64,000 bases of DNA from Cupriavidus pauculus (lineage in GTDB: Bacteria; Pseudomonadota; Gammaproteobacteria; Burkholderiales; Burkholderiaceae). Shown here piece after piece: positions 58,511 through 64,000 of this stretch. Within the stretch, counting starts at the first letter, position 1. The number at the start of each line of letters is the position of its first letter. A program made the translations under genes and the position numbers. The notes beneath the pieces were generated by a model. The model was not told where the DNA came from. It saw nothing but the letters and a program-made list of their open reading frames with translations, and did no database searches. The DNA lies in contig NZ_VZOW01000027.1 of NCBI RefSeq assembly GCF_008801835.1, forward strand, positions 1 to 64,000. Reading direction: 5' to 3'.

Positions 58511-60190
58511 TCACGTCCCGGGCGCCGTGGTGCCGGCTTCCAGGTCCAGCAGACGCCGGGCGAGGCGCAGCAGCCGAAAGAGCTTGACCAACGCCGTGTC
58601 GCTCAAGCGCCTTGCGCCGCTGCCATGGCCTTGGCTCTGGCCGTGCAACAGGGTCGGCAGGTCGGCGGCGAGCTGCGCGCCGTCCAGGCCCGCTTCGGCG
58701 ACGGGCTGACCCGTCAGGGAAGTGAGCAGCGTCAGCACCGCGCGGCCGAGCGGCGACGGGGCTTGGCCGCGGGCGCGGCACGCAAACCCGATGCCATCGG
58801 CGCGATCCTCGATGCACTCGTCCAGGTCTGCCTCCCCGGCGATCTCGCGCGCGAACTGCGCGATGTGGATGCGCAGCCGATCGGGCGTGTCCAGGCCGGC
58901 GTCGATGTACCAGACGTCGGAGATCGGATAGAGTCCGCCGGCTTGCACCGGGATGGACTGCAGCACGCTCGCCGAGAAGTCGGGCGGCAGCGCATCGCCC
59001 AACTGGTCGGCGACCATGCGCTGGATCGATTGGAGCCGTTCTGTCGTCGGTGCTGGCGAGACGATGTGCTCGCGAAGCAGATCGCCCGGTGCGGCCGGCT
59101 GGCTTCCCGTGGCCGCTTCGCCAACCGCCGTGTCGTCGTGGCGCAAGGTGGGCTCGGACGCCGGAGGGCTGGCGGGTGGAGGACCGGCCGCCGCTGCAGG
59201 CGTGGCGATGGACGATGCTGCGCCCGGCGGAGTCGGCGTGCCGGCGGTGGGCGAAGGCAACGCCGGCTGCGCCGCAGGTGGCGTCGGGTCACTGACCAGC
59301 GCCCGGTGGCGGCTTTCCGATTCGGTCAGGTCCAGCGCCAGCACGTCGTAGCCGATGCCCAGCAGCTCGGACATCTGGCCGATCAGCTCGTCTTGCACGC
59401 GCTGCGGCGCGAACTCGTCGCCCTGCGTGTCGAACTGCGCCAGCACCTCCTGAAAGAAACTGTCGAAGTCCAGCGGCAGCGAACGGTCCTTGGCGTAGTG
59501 CTCCCAGGTGCGTTTGCAGGCCGTGCGCATGACCGACAGCCGCTCGACCTGGTGGCGCCCCAGGCCGCCATAGAGCACAGTGGGAATGGCGGGCAGCAGG
59601 TAGCGCACCGCGTCGGCCATGCGGGTGATGTGCGACCGCTGGACGGGGAAGCCATCGGCCGCCAGGCGGCGGGCCAGTTCCGACTGGCTCAGGGCGGCGC
59701 CGCTCTCCTGCTCGTAGAACTCCCGTGCTTTCTCGACGCCGAGCGCGCGCTCGATGAACGTGAGGCCGCCGCGCAGTTCGTTCTCGGCAAGATGCCCGGT
59801 CAGCGCGACGATTTCACCGCGCTCCGGCCATGGTCGGAACAGGCACGATATGCGGAAGAAGCGTTCTTCCTTGGTCTCCGACCAGAGTTCGCGCAGGATC
59901 GCCAGTCGCGTGTTGCCGCCGTTGCGGATGATGTAGTGGTCCTCGCCGGGCCTGCGCGTGATGGCCGGCGCCGCGTCCAGGCCGCGCTCGCGGATGGATG
60001 CCTTGATTTCCTCGTAAGCCGGGTTGCGCTTCATGCGCGGGTCATGGTCGTAGGGCCGCAACTGGTCCAGCGTCACGACCATGGGCGTGTCCGCGATCGG
60101 GTCGCTCAAGGCCGTAGCCGCTGGGCCGCTGCGCTCGAAGCCGGCCGCGAGCAGCTTGCCTGCCATGTCCTGCGAGGTCATGTCAGCCAT
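58511..60190 (-). CDS. bisD: ParB-family ICE protein, BisD-like
   Basis: 559 residues from the ATG at 60190. The N-terminal ParB/Srx-like domain has QLRPYDHDPR and HYIIRNGGNTRLAILRELW, followed by a helix-turn-helix region (LSQSELARRLAADGFPVQRS). A long Pro/Ala linker (about 305-370) separates a C-terminal helical domain. From recall it fits the PFGI-1-class ParB family (TIGR03764). In ICEclc this gene encodes BisD, so it may regulate transfer rather than, or as well as, partition. Confidence 0.82.
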   Translation of the reverse strand: MADMTSQDMAGKLLAAGFERSGPAATALSDPIADTPMVVTLDQLRPYDHDPRMKRNPAYEEIKASIRERGLDAAPAITRRPGEDHYIIRNGGNTRLAILRELWSETKEERFFRISCLFRPWPERGEIVALTGHLAENELRGGLTFIERALGVEKAREFYEQESGAALSQSELARRLAADGFPVQRSHITRMADAVRYLLPAIPTVLYGGLGRHQVERLSVMRTACKRTWEHYAKDRSLPLDFDSFFQEVLAQFDTQGDEFAPQRVQDELIGQMSELLGIGYDVLALDLTESESRHRALVSDPTPPAAQPALPSPTAGTPTPPGAASSIATPAAAAGPPPASPPASEPTLRHDDTAVGEAATGSQPAAPGDLLREHIVSPAPTTERLQSIQRMVADQLGDALPPDFSASVLQSIPVQAGGLYPISDVWYIDAGLDTPDRLRIHIAQFAREIAGEADLDECIEDRADGIGFACRARGQAPSPLGRAVLTLLTSLTGQPVAEAGLDGAQLAADLPTLLHGQSQGHGSGARRLSDTALVKLFRLLRLARRLLDLEAGTTAPGT

Positions 60191-60452
60191 GGCCGCACCC
60201 CTCGCAGTCCCCACGACCGCCGGCCGGCGCCATGCGGGCCTCTCGCTCGGCGCGGCGGATCTGCGCACGGGCGTTCAATTCGGCCCGGTGGTCACTCGCT
60301 GTCGAACTCGTGTAGATCGCCGCGCAGCCGGCCTTGGTGAACTTGAGGTGCCCGCCCGGCGTGCGCTTGACGTGCCAGCCCTCACCGACCGCGAACTCGA
60401 TCAGGGCGCGCAGCCGCTTGTGGCCGCGGGCCAGCTCATGTGCGTTCGCCAT
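60183..60452 (-). CDS. shi: short gene between parA and parB, HicA-like fold
   Basis: 89 residues from the ATG at 60452 (GGGAGG). The core GWHVKRTPGGHLKFTKAG followed by IYTSSTASDHRAELNARAQI resembles the small dsRNA-binding-like HicA fold but without a partner antitoxin. In ICEclc the same position holds the short intermediate gene shi. Overlaps parA by 17 bases and the ParB-like gene by 8. Function unknown. Confidence 0.7.
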   Translation of the reverse strand: MANAHELARGHKRLRALIEFAVGEGWHVKRTPGGHLKFTKAGCAAIYTSSTASDHRAELNARAQIRRAEREARMAPAGGRGDCEGCGHG

Positions 60453-61311
60453 GGGGCCTCCCAGGATCAAGAGGTCGCTGCGGGCGGCCGGATACTTGAG
60501 CCAGTCGGTCCTGCCATTGCGGGAACAACTCGCTGGCGAGCGCGCGCATCGTGTCGAGCGCGGCAGGGGCGACTCTGCCGGGCGGCTGGCGGTGCTCGAC
60601 CCGATGCACCGGCAGGCCGCGCGTTGCGGCACGTGGATACGCTTCTATGGCCGGCACGTCGGTGGCGAGCACGCGGATGCCGGCGCTGTCCTGGAACAGG
60701 TCGCGCAAGGCCTGCTGGATCAGCCGTGCGTTGGCGGACACCGGGTGGACGCGGTTGATGAGCAAGTGCAGCGGCGGCGGTTCGATGCCCAGGTGCCGGT
60801 ACGGCGCAATGTCTTCGAGCAACTGCATGGTGCCGCGCCGCAGCTCGCGTGCCGCGAGGATCTCCGGCGTGACGGGCGACAGCGCGAGATCGGAGGCGAG
60901 CACCGCCATCTCCAGCAGCACGGAACGCGCGCCCTGGGTGTCGATCAGCACCAGGTCGTAGAGGGGAGCAAGTGCTGGCAGCAGATGCCGCAACCGCAGG
61001 CGGCCATCCGGCGCATGCAGCAACAACGTGTTCAGCTCGCCCCGGTGGTCGTCGGACAGCACCAGGTCCAGGCCCGCGATGATCGTGCGGGACACGAGCT
61101 GGCCAAGGTCGCGCTCGTTGAAGGCCAACAGCTCATAGATGCCGCCCGGCGCGCGCTGGGTCAGTTCGTAGTAGGAGGACAAGGTGGGCTGCACGTCGAG
61201 ATCGAGCAGCAGCACGCGCAGGCCCGCGTCCGCGGCGAGCCCGCCCAGGTTGGCGGCCGTCGTGGTCTTGCCGACGCCGCCCTTCGTTGAAATGATGGAC
61301 ACGACCTGCAT
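60436..61311 (-). CDS. parA: ParA/Soj-family partition ATPase
   Basis: 291 residues with the deviant Walker A KGGVGKTT (residues 10-17), LLLDLDVQPTLSSYY (A' motif) and VLIDTQGARS (Walker B). It stabilises ICEs of this class after excision and may help keep copies separated. It follows alpA by 42 bases. It fits Soj of PAPI-1-like islands. Confidence 0.92.
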   Translation of the reverse strand: MQVVSIISTKGGVGKTTTAANLGGLAADAGLRVLLLDLDVQPTLSSYYELTQRAPGGIYELLAFNERDLGQLVSRTIIAGLDLVLSDDHRGELNTLLLHAPDGRLRLRHLLPALAPLYDLVLIDTQGARSVLLEMAVLASDLALSPVTPEILAARELRRGTMQLLEDIAPYRHLGIEPPPLHLLINRVHPVSANARLIQQALRDLFQDSAGIRVLATDVPAIEAYPRAATRGLPVHRVEHRQPPGRVAPAALDTMRALASELFPQWQDRLAQVSGRPQRPLDPGRPHGERT

Positions 61312-61353
61312 GGCGCTCTCCGGCTGGGAATGGGAAGTCCGCGGGAGAGCGGG

Positions 61354-61566
61354 TCAGGTCCGGTGGTTGAGGCGCTCGGCGATCCACTGGTCGATTTCGA
61401 TCGAATCCCAGCCGACAGCGCGCACGCCCAGGCGCAGCGCCTGAGGGAACTGGCGCTTCTTCATCAGGTTGTAGATGTGGGCGCGTTTGAAGCCGGACTT
61501 CGCTTCGACTTCATCGAGCCGCAGGATGCGGCGCTCGTTCGGCGGGAGTACAGGGGTCTGCGACAT
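61354..61566 (-). CDS. alpA: AlpA-family transcriptional regulator
   Basis: 70 residues from the ATG at 61566; AGGAG lies 8 bases before it, and the GTG nine bases upstream overlaps that site. The MerR-like helix-turn-helix reads RLDEVEAKSGFKRAHIYNLM then RQFPQALRLGVRAVGW. AlpA proteins are excision/regulatory factors of P4-like elements. It is the first gene of the parA operon, so its promoter region controls the regulatory cassette. Confidence 0.88.
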   Translation of the reverse strand: MSQTPVLPPNERRILRLDEVEAKSGFKRAHIYNLMKKRQFPQALRLGVRAVGWDSIEIDQWIAERLNHRT

Positions 61567-61684
61567 GGCGGTCACTCCTGAACGCTCGGTGGCGTTTGTT
61601 GGCGTGACCTCTATTCAATAGACCTGGCTGCGGAAAGACATTGCAAATGCAATCTCCGCGATTGCACATACAAGCTGGATAACC
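61567..61684 (-). promoter_or_regulatory. alpA promoter region with palindromes
   Basis: Three dyads are present: TCTATTCAATAGA (61610-61622), ATTGC/GCAAT pairs around 61640-61655, and GCAATC-tccgc-GATTGC (61650-61666). In ICEclc this promoter is the target of BisR. The sites are good candidates for the activator. Confidence 0.55.
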
Positions 61685-62431
61685 TCATGCGCTTGCGCTA
61701 CGAACGTACCTCTTAGCGTTGGCGAACTTTCCGTTTAAGGTGCGCTCAGTGATGCCCATGGTGCCGCCGTAGTGGGCGACCAATGCAGAGACAAGGGCCT
61801 CCTGCGTTTTGAAGCTGGAATAGGGCACGCCTGAAGGCGACTGGCTCAGCATCAGCGTCAACATCCCTCCAATGATGTTGAGATAGGTCGTTTCCGCCCG
61901 TTCGCTGATCTCGCATTGCTTGGATGCCAACAGCACCGAGGATTGCTTGAGTAGCGTGTCGTGCTGCTCCTGCAGTTCTCGCATCTCACGTCGGGCTTGT
62001 TCAAGCGCGGCCTGAAGGGCCAGCCGCTCCACGAGGATCGCCTGTCCTGTTTCCATGGTGATGAAAGGATGCGCCATGCGTTCGCCACGGCTGAACAGAA
62101 ATCCTGGCCGGTGCTCGGGATAGTGGGTGCGCATCCAGCGTTTTAGATCGACATGGCGAACAGTCAGATCCAGAGAATTGAGCAGGTTCGGATCATTGAG
62201 CGTGATCCCGTTCTTGCCGTAGGGCAGCTCTCCGTTGAGGATGCCGTCATAGATACGTTCCGAGTGCAGCCGGCACTCATTCCATCGAGGGCAGTTCAGC
62301 GACCGAGGCAGGACACGCGGTGACGCGATCGTGGCCAGGATCATCGGGAGATACCGCAGCAACCCAGCCCATCGGATGGCCGCCTCGATGGGACGATAGA
62401 ACACCTTTGATGTTGAAATGTCCTTGTGCAT
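61685..62431 (-). CDS. ICE regulatory protein, BisR-like by position
   Basis: 248 residues from the ATG at 62431 with AAGGAG 7 bases upstream. The first part is basic and has LPRSLNCPRWNECRLHSERI; the middle has a coiled coil (ALEQARREMRELQEQHDTLL) and the C-terminus repeats GGTMGITERTLNGKFANAKR, a helix-turn-helix-like end. I recognise no family from sequence. Its place directly upstream of alpA, its direction and its length match bisR of ICEclc, from recall about 250 residues, the activator of the alpA promoter. Confidence 0.6.
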   Translation of the reverse strand: MHKDISTSKVFYRPIEAAIRWAGLLRYLPMILATIASPRVLPRSLNCPRWNECRLHSERIYDGILNGELPYGKNGITLNDPNLLNSLDLTVRHVDLKRWMRTHYPEHRPGFLFSRGERMAHPFITMETGQAILVERLALQAALEQARREMRELQEQHDTLLKQSSVLLASKQCEISERAETTYLNIIGGMLTLMLSQSPSGVPYSSFKTQEALVSALVAHYGGTMGITERTLNGKFANAKRYVRSASA

Positions 62432-62881
62432 GTCTTCGTCTCCTTTCGGGTGCGCTACATCACCGGCTCCTTTCTTGCCCAAGGGCTGTTGTGTCGTTAT
62501 GGCCTGCGACGGACGCTTGAGGCGATGCCCTAAGCGAAGGCGGAGGAGGCCATTGGCGTCCGCCGCAGGTGGCCTTGTCTTGCTTGATATGCAAGAATCG
62601 ATCAGTTGCCGGCCCATCGAGCGATGAGGACGCAAGCTCGATATTGGCGCTCACGGTACCAGCGTCATAGGTGGCGCAAAGCCCATCAAGACCGATTTGG
62701 TATGGTCTGATATCCAGACGGTTCAAGACCAGCGAGTTGAAGCGTTCGACGCCCCTACGTCCAGTTGGGGACTGGAAATCAGCGGTTAGTGATGCATCGC
62801 TCCACATGCTGATATATCGACAAAGTATCTGCCGCAGTACCAGTGACCCTGCCAGGTTGCCCCAGCACATAGGAGACGGAG
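62432..62881. other. divergent region between BisR-like gene and DUF305 gene
   Basis: About 450 bases, less GC-rich than the core. A minus-strand open frame covers it but begins inside the DUF305 gene and looks like nothing known. Promoters for both flanking genes must lie here; none is clear enough to call. Confidence 0.4.
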
Positions 62882-63382
62882 ATGGCTGAACATTCCCATG
62901 AACATCAACATCACACATCCGGTCAGATGGGTAAGCACGGCCGACCATACGCCAAGTTCTGGGTGAACATGGTGTTGGGCCTCGTCGTCATGTACTTCGT
63001 AATGTTCAGCATGATCGACGGCGCCAGGGACTTCAGAAACAATCTCAACATGCTCTACATGGCGGTCACTATGTGGGCGCCAATGGGCATCTTCATGCTA
63101 GCGACAATGCCCGGCATGTTTCCAAACCGGCGGCTCAATCTCGTGCTGTACGGCTTGTTTGCCGTTCTCACACTCGGTTCTTTTGCCGCTACCCGTGCTC
63201 AAACCGGAATCGGCGATCGACAGTTCATCGCGTCTATGGTCCCGCACCATTCGGGAGCGATCCTCATGTGCCGCGAGGCGCAGCTCTCAGATCCGGAACT
63301 CGTCAACCTATGCCAAGCGATTTCCGATGGCCAGCGCGCGGAGATCGAGCAGATGAACCGGATTGCTGCACGCCTTCGTTGA
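62882..63382 (+). CDS. DUF305-domain membrane protein
   Basis: 166 residues after AGGAGACGGAG. His-rich start (EHSHEHQHHTSGQMGKHGR), three membrane helices (about 26-48, 54-76 and 82-100), then a DUF305 domain with DRQFIASMVPHHSGAILMCR, whose paired His are the usual metal-site candidates. Such proteins often accompany copper or other metal-resistance genes. It is isolated here, near the ICE right end. Metal binding is inferred only. Confidence 0.85.
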   Translation: MAEHSHEHQHHTSGQMGKHGRPYAKFWVNMVLGLVVMYFVMFSMIDGARDFRNNLNMLYMAVTMWAPMGIFMLATMPGMFPNRRLNLVLYGLFAVLTLGSFAATRAQTGIGDRQFIASMVPHHSGAILMCREAQLSDPELVNLCQAISDGQRAEIEQMNRIAARLR

Positions 63383-63672
63383 GGCTGGCTGCCACTACAC
63401 TGGCGCCGCGTTGCGCTCCGGCGAAGTTAGCCGCAGCGATGTAAAGATGAGTACTTGCGGTGTTCCGATGCCGGCGGTTGTGTCCTACAGCCGTCCAGGT
63501 GCCAGGTAGTCCACGCGACACCACCCCGCGCTGCCTGCGGAGCGAGCGCAAGTCATGATCGTCGCAAGTTGGAGTTCGATAGCGAACCCGCTCAGCAGCT
63601 GGACGCATCAGGCGTAACGACGGGTGGATGGATCATCCTTGGACGCTGGTGGAAGTGGTTGGATGAACTTTG
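63383..63672. other. non-coding ICE right end
   Basis: About 290 bases with no credible gene; it leads into the outward-facing promoter. Confidence 0.5.
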
Positions 63673-63701
63673 TTGCCGAGGGCGAAAAACAAGGCTATAA
63701 T
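63673..63701 (+). promoter_or_regulatory. outward-facing promoter at ICE right end (Pcirc candidate)
   Basis: TTGCCG (63673-63678) and TATAAT (63696-63701) are 17 bases apart. It points at attR, 69 bases away, and drives no ICE gene in the integrated form. In ICEclc a promoter at this position transcribes the integrase only in the circular form. Confidence 0.65.
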
Positions 63702-63769
63702 TGAGTTCTTCGCTGATCACCACAGTGGAGAAAGTGATTGGGAAACAGAGACTTAGCGCTCTAGTGCAT

Positions 63770-63787
63770 GACTCGTTTCCCGCTCCA
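63770..63787 (+). repeat. attR: 3' end of tRNA-Gly
   Basis: GACTCGTTTCCCGCTCCA equals the last bases of bacterial tRNA-Gly(GCC) including CCA; from recall it differs at one base from the 18-base ICEclc att core. The upstream sequence cannot fold as a tRNA, so this is the displaced end copy and the ICE ends here. Confidence 0.8.
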
Positions 63788-63792
63788 ATCCC

Positions 63793-63817
63793 AAAGGGAA
63801 GCGACGCTTCCCTTTTT
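63793..63817 (+). terminator. tRNA-Gly terminator in chromosomal flank
   Basis: AAAGGGAAGC-gac-GCTTCCCTTT followed by TT, directly after the CCA. It belonged to the original tRNA-Gly transcript. Confidence 0.85.
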
Positions 63818-63903
63818 CATTCTCGGGATTGTGTTTGCATTGCACGCAGGTATCGACATCGCGATACCTGACGAATGCGGATACAATCCGGGATCAGTCA
63901 CCT

Positions 63904-63977
63904 GGCGGGGTGGCAGAGTGGTTATGCAGCGGCCTGCAAAGCCGTGTACGCCGGTTCGATTCCGACCTCCGCCTCCA
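63904..63977 (+). tRNA. tRNA-Cys(GCA)
   Basis: 74 bases folding as a tRNA: acceptor GGCGGGG with CTCCGCC, discriminator T and encoded CCA, T-loop GGTTCGATTCC, anticodon GCA at 63936-63938 in the loop CTGCAAA. It is intact chromosomal DNA to the right of the ICE and neighbours the tRNA-Gly target as in many proteobacteria. Confidence 0.95.
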
Positions 63978-64000
63978 GCATCAAGCAAACGGCGCCCTTG

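Noticed and set aside
56730-60340. Two long plus-strand open frames opposite the replication, DUF2857 and ParB-like genes
   Set aside because: Antisense frames caused by high GC; no ribosome sites and no recognisable protein features.
60183-60452. HicAB toxin-antitoxin pair
   Set aside because: The 89-residue protein looks HicA-like but no HicB-type gene is adjacent; it lies between parA and the parB-like gene as in ICEclc.
62460-62948. Minus-strand frame across the divergent region before the DUF305 gene
   Set aside because: It begins inside the clearly coding DUF305 gene and ends in the promoter region of the BisR-like gene; composition is not protein-like.
63700-63787. An intact tRNA-Gly at the right end
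   Set aside because: Only the 3' terminal 18 bases match; the preceding sequence cannot form D or anticodon arms.
63761-63988. Minus-strand frame over attR and tRNA-Cys
   Set aside because: It is the reverse complement of a tRNA and an att site, a common false gene call.

Overview
The window is most of an integrative and conjugative element (ICE) of the PFGI-1/ICEclc type in a GC-rich proteobacterium. A Burkholderiales or Pseudomonas/Xanthomonas-like host fits the gene families and base composition, but the species cannot be fixed from this sequence. The right chromosomal junction is inside the window. An 18-base match to the 3' end of tRNA-Gly (63,770-63,787) is followed by a tRNA-type terminator and an intact tRNA-Cys(GCA). 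The left end, with the integrase and the intact tRNA-Gly, lies outside the window.

Layout. 1-0.7 kb: the end of an IS3-family insertion sequence and a broken TIM-barrel sugar isomerase gene. 1-9 kb: cargo for efflux of, and metabolism around, an aromatic or other small organic compound. It has a NodT outer-membrane factor with a carboxymuconolactone decarboxylase-like gene, an EmrA/EmrB-type pump with a GlcG/HbpS protein, two TetR regulators and an ACMSD-like amidohydrolase. A strong palindromic operator overlaps the pump promoter. 9.4-12.7 kb: MOBH relaxase, PrlF-YhaV toxin-antitoxin pair and a DUF3742 membrane protein. 12.7-32.2 kb: a complete type-G mating-pair apparatus on the minus strand, from the TraG-like protein to the PilL lipoprotein, including the TraC/VirB4 ATPase and TraD coupling protein.

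32.3-45.4 kb: a minus-strand block of accessory ICE genes (SNF2-like helicase, adenine methyltransferase, PP-loop/PAPS-reductase-like protein, DUF3275, DUF3577, DUF3085 and several unknowns). Almost every transcription unit here has its own structured leader hairpin and often its own terminator. Three places also carry a conserved three-hairpin element whose stems covary. This repeated RNA-like architecture is the least explained signal in the window.

45.5-51.4 kb: a lead/cadmium/zinc-type resistance insert. It has pbrR, a P-type ATPase with four N-terminal MDCxxEE modules, lspA, an unlisted 52-residue secreted Cys-pair peptide, a CDF transporter and a decayed sterol-desaturase gene, with MerR-type promoters. 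52-62.4 kb: the ICE maintenance and regulatory core. It has topoisomerase III, SSB, DUF3158, the PFL_4669 protein, the STY4528 replication protein (with an apparent origin inside its gene), and then DUF2857/ParB/short gene/ParA/AlpA and an upstream 248-residue gene. From recall, this order matches the bisC-bisD-shi-parA-alpA-bisR bistable activation cascade of ICEclc. 62.9-63.8 kb: a DUF305 protein and an outward-facing promoter beside attR. On circularisation that promoter would be brought in front of the integrase.

Start codons were chosen by ribosome-binding site and family length. Family names (TIGR, PFL, DUF) are from recall of the proteins, not from a search.
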